Assembly: GCA_900770195.1 (NCBI GenBank)
Contig: CAAGJI010000090.1
Location: 31,814-95,813 of the forward strand
Length of the DNA: 64,000 nt
Origin: Oscillospiraceae bacterium
GTDB taxonomy: Bacteria; Bacillota; Clostridia; Oscillospirales; Ruminococcaceae
Direction: 5' to 3'
Under the pieces are notes generated by a model. That model was not told the origin of the DNA. It did no database searches and saw only the letters and a program-made list of their open reading frames with translations. The translations under genes were made by a program, and so were the position numbers. Below are positions 7,886-17,932 of this stretch, piece by piece (positions within the stretch are counted from its first letter, which is position 1; every line of letters begins with the position of its first letter).

Positions 7886-9370
7886 ATGTCTAAATTAAAG
7901 CTATGGAAGAAACTTACAGCTCTGATTACCTGCGGTGTTTTGACAGTGGGATTCTACACATACAACAGTCCACAGTTTGAAAAACCGATTTCAGCGAAAA
8001 CTACAAGCGAACTTAATGCTCAGAAAGCACAAAATTCCGCTAAAATAAAGGAACTTCAGGGTAAACTTGATAAGTATTCTGCAAAACAGGCGGAAGATGA
8101 AAAATACCAGAAAATTCTTTCTGAAAAAATGGACAAACAGCAGGAAAATCTTGAAATAATAAATGAAGAACTTTCAAGAATAAAAGAAGATATTTCAGAC
8201 AAAGAAGAAAATATTTCTGACCTTGAGAATAAAATGGAACTTCAGGAACAGGATATAAGTGAGGGAATGGATGCATTTAAGCAAAGACTTCGTGCCATTT
8301 ACATAATGGGAAATGATTCACTTGCATCTGCACTTGTCGGTTCAACTGATTTCTATGATTTACTTTCAAAGTACGAACTTATTTCAAGAGTTTCAAATTA
8401 CGATAATAATCTTGTAAATGACCTTAAAGATGAATTAAATCAGTATGCATCATCTAAAAAGGATTTACAGAAAGAAAAAGATGAACTTTCAGTTCAGGAA
8501 GAACAGAAAGAAAATAAAAAAGATGAAATGCAGACAGCTCTTGATGAACTGAGTGCAGATTATCAGAAAACTTCTGCAAGTATTGAAAGCAGTAAGCTTG
8601 AAGCTGCAAATGCAAGCAGTGAAATGGCACAGCTGCAAAAGACAAATGAATCAATTGAAAATGAAATCAAACAGATTCAGATAAAAATACAGCAGGAAGA
8701 AGAAGCAAAGAAAAAGGCAGCACAGCAGGCAGCAGCCGCAGCAGCTGCAAAAACAACCAAAGCAAATGGCGACTCTTCATCTTCAACAAAAACAACAACT
8801 GCAAAGCAGGATAAAAAAGAAGATGTTAAAAAAGAAGAAGTCAAGGAAACTGTTAAGACAGACAAGGAAGTTGCAGAAGAACCTGTAACACAGCCTAAAA
8901 AGACTCAGCCTGCAACAGAAGCAGAAGAAGTTACAGAAGCACCTGCACCTTCAACATCTGATTCAGGTTCATGGTCATGGCCTTGCACAAGCTATACTAT
9001 CTCAAGCGGTTTCGGTTACAGATGGGGTTCACTCCACGCAGGTATCGATATAGCAGGCGGCGGTTCAGCACTTGCTTCAAAGAGCGGTACTGTTATTAAA
9101 GTTTCATCGGGTTGCACACATAATTATCCTAAGTCATCAAGCTGCGGATGCGGTGGCGGATATGGTAACTATGTTATCATTTCGCATGGCGGTTCGTATT
9201 CAACACTTTACGGACATCTTGCATCAGTAAATGTATCTGTCGGTCAGAGTGTTTCAGCAGGACAGGTTATTGGTACAGTAGGTTCAACAGGTTTTTCAAC
9301 AGGTTACCATCTGCATTTTGAAATTCGTGTAAACGGCGGTGCAGTAAACCCAATGAGTTATTTGTATTAA
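7886..9370 (+). CDS. Secreted coiled-coil M23 peptidoglycan hydrolase (EnvC/PcsB-like)
   Basis: A 494-residue exported protein. An N-terminal signal or membrane segment (about 1-37) is followed by a long heptad-rich coiled coil (about 40-275), an Ala-rich patch, a low-complexity Thr/Lys/Glu linker (about 285-355) and a C-terminal M23/LytM domain (about 365-494). The zinc and catalytic motifs are intact: HAGIDIAGG and HLHFEIRVNGG. The domain contains an inserted Cys-rich segment, SSSCGCGGGYG. The layout matches hydrolases activated by FtsEX, and the gene directly follows ftsX. A strong CGGAGG ribosome-binding site precedes the start. Confidence 0.88.
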   Translation: MSKLKLWKKLTALITCGVLTVGFYTYNSPQFEKPISAKTTSELNAQKAQNSAKIKELQGKLDKYSAKQAEDEKYQKILSEKMDKQQENLEIINEELSRIKEDISDKEENISDLENKMELQEQDISEGMDAFKQRLRAIYIMGNDSLASALVGSTDFYDLLSKYELISRVSNYDNNLVNDLKDELNQYASSKKDLQKEKDELSVQEEQKENKKDEMQTALDELSADYQKTSASIESSKLEAANASSEMAQLQKTNESIENEIKQIQIKIQQEEEAKKKAAQQAAAAAAAKTTKANGDSSSSTKTTTAKQDKKEDVKKEEVKETVKTDKEVAEEPVTQPKKTQPATEAEEVTEAPAPSTSDSGSWSWPCTSYTISSGFGYRWGSLHAGIDIAGGGSALASKSGTVIKVSSGCTHNYPKSSSCGCGGGYGNYVIISHGGSYSTLYGHLASVNVSVGQSVSAGQVIGTVGSTGFSTGYHLHFEIRVNGGAVNPMSYLY

Positions 9371-9388
9371 TTTAAAAAATAATAATAT

Positions 9389-9413
9389 TCAGGGCAGTTA
9401 TTATCTGCCCTGA
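9389..9413 (+). terminator. Hairpin between the M23 and S41 genes
   Basis: A perfect 9-bp stem, TCAGGGCAG with CTGCCCTGA, and a 7-base loop. Only a short T stretch follows, so it is probably a weak terminator or an mRNA processing element rather than a full stop. Confidence 0.45.
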
Positions 9414-9439
9414 TTTGCGTAAAAAGGGAAAGGCACAAA

Positions 9440-10645
9440 ATGAAAGAGAAAAATAAGAACGGACAAAAAAACAAAGTCGGAGTTATTATAAGCGTTGCAG
9501 CTGTAACAGCGGCGGTAACATTTGTATTGACATCATATTTTAATTTGAGAATTTTCAACGGCAAACTTACAAATGTGAATAATTTGTCGAAAACTTATTC
9601 TGAATTAAAAGAAGTCAGCGATTGTATTGATGAAAACTATTATACGGATGCAGATGAGGAAAATGTTAAAAACGGTTTGCTGAAAGGATATGTAAGCGGA
9701 CTTGATGATAAATATTCAAAATATATGACAGCTGATGAATACAGTCAGTTTACAGATACAGAATCAGGCAACAGCACAGGAATAGGCATAACTGTTTCAA
9801 AAACAGAAGACGGATATATCAAAGTTGAAGAAATTGCAGAGGAAGGACCTGCTGCAAAGGAAAATATAAAAGTCGGCGATGTAATAATTTCTGTTGAGGG
9901 TGATGATGTTTCAGAACTTGGCTATGAAGAGGCAATTAACAGAATAAAAGGCGAGGACGGAACAAAAGTAAATCTTAGTCTTTTAAGAAAAAATAATCAG
10001 ATTGAAGTTACAGCACTCAGAAAAACTTATGAAGTGAAATCAGTTTATTATCAGATGATGAATGAAAATGTTGGTTATATAAGAATAACAGGTTTCAGAA
10101 CGGCAACAATAAATCAGTTCAGTGATGCATTTGCAGAACTTGAAAAAAGCGGAGCAAAAAAATTTATTTTTGATGTGAGAAATAATGGCGGCGGTTTACT
10201 TTCTGCTTTACAGGAAATAATCGACCCTCTTTTGCCTGAAGGCGATATTGCAACAGCAAATTACAAAGGCGGAAAAGTTGAAACTGTTATAAAATCTGAC
10301 TCACAGTATATTGATGTGCCTGCTGTTGTTCTTGTAAATGAAAATACAGCAAGTGCGGCAGAACTTTTTTCGTGCAGTTTAAGAGATTTTACAGGTGCGA
10401 AACTTGTCGGAACACAGACGTATGGAAAAGGCGTTATGCAGAACACCTATAAACTCAGCAGCGGCGGTGCAGTCACATTAACGGTTGCAACGTATCAGAC
10501 AACAAAATCAGAATGTTATAACGGAGTGGGACTTATTCCTGATAATGTTGTTGAATCAAATGAAAACGATGGTATAAAATCTGCTGACCCTGAAAAAGAT
10601 GCACAGCTTTCAGAGGCACTCAGCATAATTGAAAATGAAAATTAA
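9440..10645 (+). CDS. S41 C-terminal processing peptidase
   Basis: A membrane-anchored serine protease of the CtpA/CtpB type, 401 residues. It has one N-terminal membrane segment (about 13-32), a helical region, a PDZ domain (about 105-190) with KVGDVIISVEG, and the S41 catalytic domain. The catalytic serine is in ENTASAAEL and the lysine in TYGKGVMQ, so the Ser-Lys dyad is present. The catalytic domain acts outside the membrane. Its position after ftsEX and the M23 hydrolase fits a cell-envelope role; the substrate cannot be read from the sequence. CtpB-type signalling in sporulation is another possibility. Confidence 0.88.
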   Translation: MKEKNKNGQKNKVGVIISVAAVTAAVTFVLTSYFNLRIFNGKLTNVNNLSKTYSELKEVSDCIDENYYTDADEENVKNGLLKGYVSGLDDKYSKYMTADEYSQFTDTESGNSTGIGITVSKTEDGYIKVEEIAEEGPAAKENIKVGDVIISVEGDDVSELGYEEAINRIKGEDGTKVNLSLLRKNNQIEVTALRKTYEVKSVYYQMMNENVGYIRITGFRTATINQFSDAFAELEKSGAKKFIFDVRNNGGGLLSALQEIIDPLLPEGDIATANYKGGKVETVIKSDSQYIDVPAVVLVNENTASAAELFSCSLRDFTGAKLVGTQTYGKGVMQNTYKLSSGGAVTLTVATYQTTKSECYNGVGLIPDNVVESNENDGIKSADPEKDAQLSEALSIIENEN

Positions 10646-10650
10646 ATTTT

Positions 10651-11157
10651 ATGTATATATGGAAATACAAAACTTCATCTGAATTTGATGATATTTTTAT
10701 GTGCGGTGATGGCGAAAATTTAACAGGTCTTTGGTTTGAAAATTCAAAAGATTCACATAAACATAATATTGAAAAAGCAGTTGAAAATGAATCTGTTTTC
10801 AAAGATGTTATAAAATGGCTTGATATATATTTTTCAGGAAAAGAGCCTGATTTTAACCCTTCATATAAAATAAATTACACATCGGATTTCAGAAAAGAAG
10901 TTATAAGCGAAATTGAAAAAATACCATATGGAAAAATAGTAACATATGGTGACATTGCAAAAGTTATTTCAGAAAAAAGAAATATCAAAAAGATGTCTGC
11001 ACAGGCAGTAGGTGGAGCAGTCGGATGGAATCCTGTCTGCATAATAGTTCCATGCCACAGAGTTCTTGGACTTGGCGGAAAACTTACAGGCTATGGCGGC
11101 GGACTCAAAAATAAAATTGCCTTGCTTGAACTTGAAAAAATAAAATATAAAAATTGA
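10651..11157 (+). CDS. Methylated-DNA--protein-cysteine methyltransferase
   Basis: A suicide DNA-repair protein that removes alkyl groups from O6-alkylguanine. It has 168 residues. The C-terminal active-site motif IIVPCHRVLG contains the acceptor cysteine, preceded by the DNA-binding helix region and the motif PYGKIVTYGDIA. The gene starts only 5 bases after the S41 peptidase stop and has no clear ribosome-binding site, so translation may be coupled. It directly precedes uvrB and uvrA, forming a small DNA-repair block. The Ada-N domain is absent, so it is Ogt/MGMT-like and not an Ada regulator. Confidence 0.9.
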   Translation: MYIWKYKTSSEFDDIFMCGDGENLTGLWFENSKDSHKHNIEKAVENESVFKDVIKWLDIYFSGKEPDFNPSYKINYTSDFRKEVISEIEKIPYGKIVTYGDIAKVISEKRNIKKMSAQAVGGAVGWNPVCIIVPCHRVLGLGGKLTGYGGGLKNKIALLELEKIKYKN

Positions 11158-11186
11158 TGATTAACAGGCAATAAGGAAGTGAAAAA

Positions 11187-13163
11187 ATGGATTTTAAACT
11201 TGTTTCGGATTATAGTCCTGCGGGAGATCAGCCAAAAGCCATTGCAGAACTTACAAAAGGCATAAAAGATGGAATGAAAGGTCAGATTCTTCTTGGTGTT
11301 ACAGGTTCGGGAAAAACTTATACAATTGCAAATGTTATAAAAAATGTGAATAAACCCACACTTGTACTTGCACATAACAAAATACTTGCAGCACAGCTTT
11401 GCAGTGAGTTTAAGGAATTTTTTCCTGAAAATGCTGTTGAATATTTTGTTTCATATTATGACTATTATCAGCCTGAAGCATATATTCCGAGTAAAGATGT
11501 TTATATAGCAAAAGATGCTTCTATAAATAATGAAATAGATAAAATGCGTCACTCAGCAACAGCTGCACTTGCAGAAAGAAGAGATGTTATAATTGTTGCA
11601 AGTGTATCATGTATATATTCACTTGGAAGTCCTGAAGAATATCGTTCTCTTATGGTTTCGCTTCGTCCTGGAATGGAAATGTCAAGAGAAGAACTTATAG
11701 AAAAACTTGTTGCGATTCAATATGAAAGAAATGATATTGCGTTCACACGAAACAAGTTCAGAGTTCGTGGAGATGTTGTTGAAATATATCCTTCAAGTTT
11801 TACTGAAAAGGCGATAAGGGTTGAGTTTTTCGGCGATGAAATAGACAGAATAAGCGAATTTGCAACTTTAACAGGAGAAGTTACAGGTGTTTTACAGCAT
11901 GCAGCAATTTTTCCTGCATCACATTATATTGTTGGCGATGAAAAAATGGAATCTGCACTTATCGAAATCCAGACTGAAATGGAACAGCAGATTGAATATT
12001 TCAAAAGCCAGAATAAGCTGATAGAGGCACAGCGAATAGAACAGCGTACAAGGTATGATATGGAAATGATGCGTGAAATAGGCTTTTGCAGCGGTATTGA
12101 AAATTATTCAAGAATACTTGCAGGAAAGCCCGCAGGAAGTGTGCCTTGTACACTTCTTGACCATTTTCCTGATGATTTTTTGCTTGTTGTTGATGAAAGT
12201 CACGTTTCTTTGCCACAGGTTCGTGCAATGTATGCAGGTGACAGGGCAAGAAAGGAAACACTTGTTAATTTTGGTTTCAGACTGCCGAGTGCATACGACA
12301 ACAGACCGCTTAAATTTGAAGAATTTTGTTCGCATATAAATCAGGCAATTTATGTAAGTGCAACCCCCGGACCTCTTGAAAAAGAATTTTCTTCACAAAT
12401 TGTTGAACAGGTTATCAGACCGACAGGTTTGCTTGACCCTGAGATTGAAGTGCGTCCTGTTGACGGACAGATGGATGATTTATATAGCGAAATTCAGGAA
12501 AGAATTGCAAGGGATGAAAGAGTTTTAATTACAACATTAACAAAAGACCTTGCAGAACAGCTTACAGATTACCTTGATAAACTTGATATCAGAGTAAGAT
12601 ATTTACATCATAAAGTTGACACAATAAAAAGAATGGAACTTATAAGAGATTTAAGACTTGGCGTTTTTGACGTTCTTGTGGGAATAAATCTTTTAAGAGA
12701 AGGTCTTGATATTCCTGAAGTTTCACTTATTGCAATTCTTGATGCAGACAAAGAAGGATTTTTAAGAAGCGAAACATCTCTTATACAGACAATAGGACGT
12801 GCTGCAAGAAATGCAGACGGTAAAGTTATTATGTATGCTGATAATGTTACAGGTTCAATGGAAAGGGCAATAGAAGAAACTTTAAGAAGAAGAACCCTCC
12901 AGATAGAATTTAATGAAAAACACGGCATAATTCCGAAAACAATCAAAAAAGAAATAAGAGATGTTCTTGAAATAACTTCCGAACAAAGCAAGGAAGAAAA
13001 GAAGAAAGAAAAGGAAAAAATAAAACAAATGTCGCCTGATGAAGTTCAGGCTGTGATAGATTCGCTTACTGAAAAAATGCTTATGGCATCTCAGGAAATG
13101 AACTATGAACAGGCACTTGTTTACCGTGATAAAATAGCAGAACTGAAAGGTTTAGTCAAATGA
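11187..13163 (+). CDS. uvrB: Excinuclease ABC subunit B
   Basis: The damage-verification helicase of nucleotide excision repair, 658 residues. Walker A GVTGSGKTY is near residue 37, the UvrB signature YYDYYQPEAYIPS near 90, the Walker B region VVDESHV near 335, and helicase motifs including GLDIPEVSLIAILDADKEG and QTIGRAARN follow. A C-terminal UVR domain (about 618-655) contacts UvrC. AAGGAAG precedes the start. The stop overlaps the uvrA start by ATGA, so the two are coupled. No uvrC is present in the window. Confidence 0.98.
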   Translation: MDFKLVSDYSPAGDQPKAIAELTKGIKDGMKGQILLGVTGSGKTYTIANVIKNVNKPTLVLAHNKILAAQLCSEFKEFFPENAVEYFVSYYDYYQPEAYIPSKDVYIAKDASINNEIDKMRHSATAALAERRDVIIVASVSCIYSLGSPEEYRSLMVSLRPGMEMSREELIEKLVAIQYERNDIAFTRNKFRVRGDVVEIYPSSFTEKAIRVEFFGDEIDRISEFATLTGEVTGVLQHAAIFPASHYIVGDEKMESALIEIQTEMEQQIEYFKSQNKLIEAQRIEQRTRYDMEMMREIGFCSGIENYSRILAGKPAGSVPCTLLDHFPDDFLLVVDESHVSLPQVRAMYAGDRARKETLVNFGFRLPSAYDNRPLKFEEFCSHINQAIYVSATPGPLEKEFSSQIVEQVIRPTGLLDPEIEVRPVDGQMDDLYSEIQERIARDERVLITTLTKDLAEQLTDYLDKLDIRVRYLHHKVDTIKRMELIRDLRLGVFDVLVGINLLREGLDIPEVSLIAILDADKEGFLRSETSLIQTIGRAARNADGKVIMYADNVTGSMERAIEETLRRRTLQIEFNEKHGIIPKTIKKEIRDVLEITSEQSKEEKKKEKEKIKQMSPDEVQAVIDSLTEKMLMASQEMNYEQALVYRDKIAELKGLVK

Positions 13164-15991
13164 ATGATAAAATAATTATCAAGGGTGCAAGGGAACATAA
13201 TTTAAAAAACTGCAACGTTGAAATTCCAAGAAATAAGCTTGTTGTTATGACAGGTCTTTCAGGTTCGGGAAAATCATCTCTTGCATTTGATACAATATAC
13301 GCAGACGGTCAGAGAAGGTATTTAGAGAGTCTTTCGTCGTATGCAAGACAATTTCTCGGACAAATGGAAAAACCTGATGTAGACAGCATAGAGGGATTGT
13401 CACCGTCTATTTCAATAGACCAGAAAACAACTTCAAAAAATCCAAGGTCAACAGTCGGAACGGTAACGGAAATATACGACTATCTAAGACTTCTTTATGC
13501 AAGAATAGGTGTGCCTCATTGCCCTGTGTGCGGCCGTGAGATAAAGCATCAGTCAATTGATGAAATAGTTGACTCGGTTATGAAACTTGAAACAGGAACA
13601 AAAATACAGCTTCTCGCACCTATCGTGCGTGGCAGAAAAGGACAGTATGTCAAAGAACTTGAAAATGCAAGAAAATCGGGTTATGTCAGAGTAAGAATTG
13701 ACGGAATAATTTATGATTTATCTGAAAAAATCGAAATAGATAAAAATAAAAAACATAACATTGAAATAGTGGTTGACAGACTTGTTATCAAAGACAGCAT
13801 TCGTTCAAGATTAACCGACAGCATAGAAACAGTTTTTTCTGTTTCGGGAAATATTCTTATAGTTGCAGTTTCAGATGGTGAAGATATGATGTTTTCGCAG
13901 AGTTATGCCTGCCCTGAACATAATATCAATATAGAAGAATTAACTCCGAGAATGTTTTCGTTCAACAATCCTTTTGGTGCATGTCCTGCTTGTGCAGGTC
14001 TTGGAATGACTGAATCGATTGATGAAGATATGGTAGTACCCGATAAAAATTTAAGCATTGCAGAGGGCGGAATAAATGCATCAGGTTTCAATACGCTTGA
14101 AAAAGATTCCTATGCAATGATGTATTATAATGCCATTGCAAAAGAATTTGATGTGGATTTAAATACGCCTATAAAAGACCTTCCAAAAGAAAAACTTGAT
14201 TTGTTTTTATACGGTACAGGCGACCACAAAATGAAAATAAATACACCTGCATCTTTTGGAGGCGGATATTACAACGGAACTTTTGAAGGCGTTATACCAA
14301 ATATGGAAAGACGCTATCACAGCGACAGAGAAACTCAGAAAAAGCATCTTGTAAAATATTTTACGGAAAATAAATGCAGAGTCTGCAAGGGAAACAGACT
14401 TAAAAAAGAAAGTCTTTCTGTTACTGTGAACGGCAAAAATATTATTGAAGCAACTGAAATGCCGATAACGGAATGCAAGGAATTTTTCAGTTCAATTGAA
14501 CTTACCGAAAAGGAAAAAGTAATTGCCAAACCTATTTTAAAGGAAATAAAAGCAAGACTTACATTTCTTGAAAATGTTGGACTTGAATATCTTTCTCTTT
14601 CAAGAAAATCGGGAACGTTGTCGGGAGGAGAAAGCCAGAGAATAAGACTTGCAACACAGATAGGTTCTTATCTTATGGGCGTGCTTTATATACTTGATGA
14701 ACCGAGTATAGGGCTTCACCAGAGGGATAACGACAAACTTATTGCAACGCTGAAACAGCTTCGTGACACAGGTAATACTTTAATCGTTGTTGAACATGAT
14801 AAAGACACAATAATGGCAGCGGATTATGTTGTTGATGTCGGACCAGGGGCAGGTGTAAACGGCGGAAATATTATTTATTCGGGCGATGTAAAAGGGTTGC
14901 TTGAATGCAAAGAATCGATAACAGGCAAATATTTAAGCGGTGAACTTGAAATTGAACTCCCTGAAAAAAGAAGAACAGGAAACGGAAAATATCTGTCTGT
15001 CAAAGGTGCATATGCAAATAATTTAAAGAATATAAATGTTGATATACCGCTTGGCGAAATTGTTTGTGTTACAGGAGTTTCAGGTTCAGGAAAATCTTCT
15101 CTTGTAAATGAAGTTATATATAAATATCTTTCAGTAAAACTAAATAAGGCACAAACAAAATACGGCAATTTTAAAGAAATCAAGGGAACGGAAAATCTTG
15201 ATAAAGTTATAAATATAGACCAGTCACCGATAGGCAGAACACCACGTTCAAATCCAGCAACATATACAGGTGTTTTCAATGATATAAGAGAACTTTTTGC
15301 AAAAACAAGTGATGCAAAAGCAAAAGGTTACACGGCAGGAAGATTTTCATTTAATATCAAAGGCGGAAGATGTGAAAGCTGTACAGGTGACGGTATAATT
15401 AAAATTGAAATGAATTTTTTGCCTGATGTTTATGTTCCTTGCGATGTGTGCAAAGGAAGAAGATACAACACAGAAACTTTGTCAGTTAAATATAAAGGCA
15501 AATCAATTTATGATGTGCTTGAAATGACAGTTGATGAAGCAGTTTTGTTTTTTGAAAATATACCGAAAATCGCAAAGAAAATAAATATGCTGAAAGAAGT
15601 CGGACTCGGATATATAAAAATAGGTCAGCCTGCCACAACGCTTTCAGGCGGTGAAGCACAGCGTGTTAAGCTTGCGGCAGAACTTCAGCGTCAGGCAACA
15701 GGAAAAACAATCTATATTCTTGATGAACCTACAACAGGACTTCACACAGCAGATGTCCATATGCTTGTTTCAGTGCTTGAAAAACTTGCAGATAAGGGCA
15801 ATACAATTTTGCTTATCGAACATAATCTTGACGTTATAAAAATGTCTGATTATATAATAGATATAGGTCCTGAGGGCGGTGTAAACGGCGGTACAATCGT
15901 TGCATGCGGAACACCTGAAGAAATTGCAAAGTGTGAAAAATCGTATACAGGGCAGTATTTAAAGCCTTATCTTGCAAGGAAAGAAAAATGA
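13160..15991 (+). CDS. uvrA: Excinuclease ABC subunit A
   Basis: The damage-recognition ATPase of nucleotide excision repair, 943 residues. It has two ABC modules: Walker A GLSGSGKSS near residue 31 and GVSGSGKSS near 640, with signature motifs LSGGESQRI and LSGGEAQRV. Zinc-binding pairs are visible at CPVCG and at CESCTGDG/CDVCKG. The family motif SLSSYARQFLGQM is present. The gene overlaps uvrB upstream and the permease gene downstream by ATGA, so all three are translationally linked. Confidence 0.98.
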   Translation: MNDKIIIKGAREHNLKNCNVEIPRNKLVVMTGLSGSGKSSLAFDTIYADGQRRYLESLSSYARQFLGQMEKPDVDSIEGLSPSISIDQKTTSKNPRSTVGTVTEIYDYLRLLYARIGVPHCPVCGREIKHQSIDEIVDSVMKLETGTKIQLLAPIVRGRKGQYVKELENARKSGYVRVRIDGIIYDLSEKIEIDKNKKHNIEIVVDRLVIKDSIRSRLTDSIETVFSVSGNILIVAVSDGEDMMFSQSYACPEHNINIEELTPRMFSFNNPFGACPACAGLGMTESIDEDMVVPDKNLSIAEGGINASGFNTLEKDSYAMMYYNAIAKEFDVDLNTPIKDLPKEKLDLFLYGTGDHKMKINTPASFGGGYYNGTFEGVIPNMERRYHSDRETQKKHLVKYFTENKCRVCKGNRLKKESLSVTVNGKNIIEATEMPITECKEFFSSIELTEKEKVIAKPILKEIKARLTFLENVGLEYLSLSRKSGTLSGGESQRIRLATQIGSYLMGVLYILDEPSIGLHQRDNDKLIATLKQLRDTGNTLIVVEHDKDTIMAADYVVDVGPGAGVNGGNIIYSGDVKGLLECKESITGKYLSGELEIELPEKRRTGNGKYLSVKGAYANNLKNINVDIPLGEIVCVTGVSGSGKSSLVNEVIYKYLSVKLNKAQTKYGNFKEIKGTENLDKVINIDQSPIGRTPRSNPATYTGVFNDIRELFAKTSDAKAKGYTAGRFSFNIKGGRCESCTGDGIIKIEMNFLPDVYVPCDVCKGRRYNTETLSVKYKGKSIYDVLEMTVDEAVLFFENIPKIAKKINMLKEVGLGYIKIGQPATTLSGGEAQRVKLAAELQRQATGKTIYILDEPTTGLHTADVHMLVSVLEKLADKGNTILLIEHNLDVIKMSDYIIDIGPEGGVNGGTIVACGTPEEIAKCEKSYTGQYLKPYLARKEK

Positions 15992-16923
15992 AACTGAATG
16001 AGAAATTAACAAAGAATATTTTTGTCATACCTCTTACGCTGCTTTGCTGTTTCCTTTGGGGAAGTGCATTTCCATGCATTAAAACAGGCTATAAACTTTA
16101 TGAAATAGCATCAGATGATTCAGCATCGCAGCTGCTTTTTGCAGGAATAAGATTTACTCTTGCAGGAATTATGGTAATAGCAATAAACAGTTTGATAAAC
16201 AAAAAAATTATATTGCCTGAAAAGAAAAATATTGGCATTGTTATGAAAGTTTCTCTTTTTCAGACTATACTTCAATATCTGTTTTTCTATCTTGGAACAG
16301 CAAGAACATCGGGAGTAAATTCATCGATAATAGTTGCTTCAAATGTGTTTTTTTCAATGATTTTTTCAACACTTATATTTCATCAGGAAAAGCTGAAAAT
16401 AAATAAAATTGCAGGCTGTATTTTAGGTTTTGCAGGTGTTGTTTTAATAATTGCAGCAGGCGGAAAAATAAGTTCTGTTATGAGTATGAAAGGTGAAGGA
16501 TTTGTGCTTATATCGGCGGTGAGTTCTTCTCTTTCAACTGTACTTATGAAAAAATACAGCAGCAAGGCAAATCCTGTTATGATAAGCGGATATCAGTTCT
16601 TTTTTGGCGGTATAATAATGGCTGTATTCGGACTTTTATTTGGTGGAAAAATAACGCATATAACGTTTTCGGGAATAATATTATTATTTTATCTTGCGGT
16701 AATTTCATCTGTTGCATATACTTTATGGGGCGTTTTGCTAAAATATAATCCTGTTTCAAAAATTGTCGTTATGGGATTTATGAATCCTGTTTTCGGGGTA
16801 TTGCTTTCAGCGATTTTTCTTGGAGAAAATAAGGAGGCTTTCGGAATATATGGAATAGCGGCATTGCTGCTTGTCTGTATCGGAATATTTTTGGTTAACA
16901 AAGAATTTAAAAAGGAGTACTAA
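15988..16923 (+). CDS. EamA/DMT-superfamily transporter
   Basis: A 311-residue integral membrane protein with about ten hydrophobic segments arranged as two EamA halves. The first half contains CFLWGSAFPCIKTGY and the second SVAYTLWGVLLKYNPVSKI, both typical of drug/metabolite transporters. The substrate cannot be inferred. The start overlaps the uvrA stop by four bases, which is odd for function but clear as operon structure. No ribosome-binding site of its own is obvious beyond GGAAAG in the end of uvrA. Confidence 0.85.
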   Translation: MKLNEKLTKNIFVIPLTLLCCFLWGSAFPCIKTGYKLYEIASDDSASQLLFAGIRFTLAGIMVIAINSLINKKIILPEKKNIGIVMKVSLFQTILQYLFFYLGTARTSGVNSSIIVASNVFFSMIFSTLIFHQEKLKINKIAGCILGFAGVVLIIAAGGKISSVMSMKGEGFVLISAVSSSLSTVLMKKYSSKANPVMISGYQFFFGGIIMAVFGLLFGGKITHITFSGIILLFYLAVISSVAYTLWGVLLKYNPVSKIVVMGFMNPVFGVLLSAIFLGENKEAFGIYGIAALLLVCIGIFLVNKEFKKEY

Positions 16924-17769
16924 ATGGTTTTTATCTATAAAAAAGCGTATACACACGCAGGAAGATTTCACGCAGATGATGTTTTTTCAACAGCATTTTT
17001 GAAAATATTAAATCCTGAACTTAAAGTTCAGAGAGTCATAGACCTTCCTGAAAAAATTGATTATACTGATACAATTGTTTACGATATAGGCAGAGGAAGA
17101 TTTGACCACCATCAGCCGGACAGCAGAGTAAGAGATAACGGAGTTCCTTTTGCAGCTTTCGGACTTCTTTGGGAAAGATTCGGAATGATGATTTTCAACG
17201 ATAAAAAACTTGTAAGAAAGTTTGATGAAACATTTATTCAGGGACTTGACCAGAATGACAACACAGGCGAATATCATCAGCTTGCCGCAATTATAGGCAA
17301 TTTCAATCCTCTTTGGAATGAAGAAATGTCTGAAAATGAACAGTTCAACAAAGCTGTTGATTTTGCAAAAATAATTCTTGAAAGGGTATTTGCAAAAAAA
17401 CTTGCCGTTAAAGAGGGAATTGCACTTATAAAAAAAGAGTATGAAAAAAGTGATGGTGAAGTAATAATACTTGATAAATATATACCTTGGAAAAACGGTT
17501 TGCTTGATACAGAAGCAAAATTTGTTATATTCCCGTCAAACAGAGGCGGATACAATTCAGTTTCTGTTCCTGTTTCAGATACAGACAACACACCAAGAAT
17601 AAAATTCCCTGAGGAATGGGCAGGACTTGAAGGCGATGAACTTAAAAAAGTATCAGGTATGAACGGGCTTCATTTCTGTCACAGAGGCAGATTTATGATA
17701 CATTCAACCGATTTTGAAACAATTAAAAAGGCAACTTACGACACACTTGAAAAATTTAAAAACAAATGA
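16924..17769 (+). CDS. MYG1 family protein (predicted metal-dependent nuclease)
   Basis: A 281-residue protein of the MYG1/UPF0160 family, related to DHH phosphoesterases. The N-terminal metal motif reads THAGRFHADDVFS, the next YDIGRGRFDHHQPDS, and the C-terminus holds GLHFCHRGRFM. Eukaryotic MYG1 is a 3'-5' RNA exonuclease; the bacterial role is not established. It begins after AAGGAG placed in the end of the permease gene. It closes the uvr-containing run, since a strong hairpin follows. No signal peptide is seen. Confidence 0.85.
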   Translation: MVFIYKKAYTHAGRFHADDVFSTAFLKILNPELKVQRVIDLPEKIDYTDTIVYDIGRGRFDHHQPDSRVRDNGVPFAAFGLLWERFGMMIFNDKKLVRKFDETFIQGLDQNDNTGEYHQLAAIIGNFNPLWNEEMSENEQFNKAVDFAKIILERVFAKKLAVKEGIALIKKEYEKSDGEVIILDKYIPWKNGLLDTEAKFVIFPSNRGGYNSVSVPVSDTDNTPRIKFPEEWAGLEGDELKKVSGMNGLHFCHRGRFMIHSTDFETIKKATYDTLEKFKNK

Positions 17770-17776
17770 AATATCG

Positions 17777-17810
17777 GGCTTTCAGAGTAATTTTAATTAT
17801 TCTGAAAGCC
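17777..17810 (+). terminator. Intrinsic terminator after the MYG1 gene
   Basis: A 15-bp stem starting GGCTTTCAGAG with a TTTA loop and one G-U pair, then a T-rich tail (TGCTTTGTATT). It separates the upstream repair/permease run from the PHP gene run. Confidence 0.7.
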
Positions 17811-17892
17811 TGCTTTGTATTATAGCAATTTAACAAATTTATGAAAATGATAAATTTAAAAAAAAACTATAGCTTTTTAAGTAAAAATATGT

Positions 17893-17898
17893 TATAAT
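17893..17898 (+). promoter_or_regulatory. -10 box upstream of the PHP gene
   Basis: TATAAT lies 35 bases before the predicted start codon. The -35 region (about 17870-17875) is weak, so the promoter may need an activator. Confidence 0.45.
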
Positions 17899-17932
17899 GA
17901 TATATAAAACAAATTTTTGGGAGAACAGGAAA

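Noticed and set aside
12608..12991. Long antisense reading frame inside uvrB
   Set aside because: It is a frame shadow of uvrB with no ribosome-binding site or recognisable protein features. The same holds for the frame at 14875-15279 inside uvrA.
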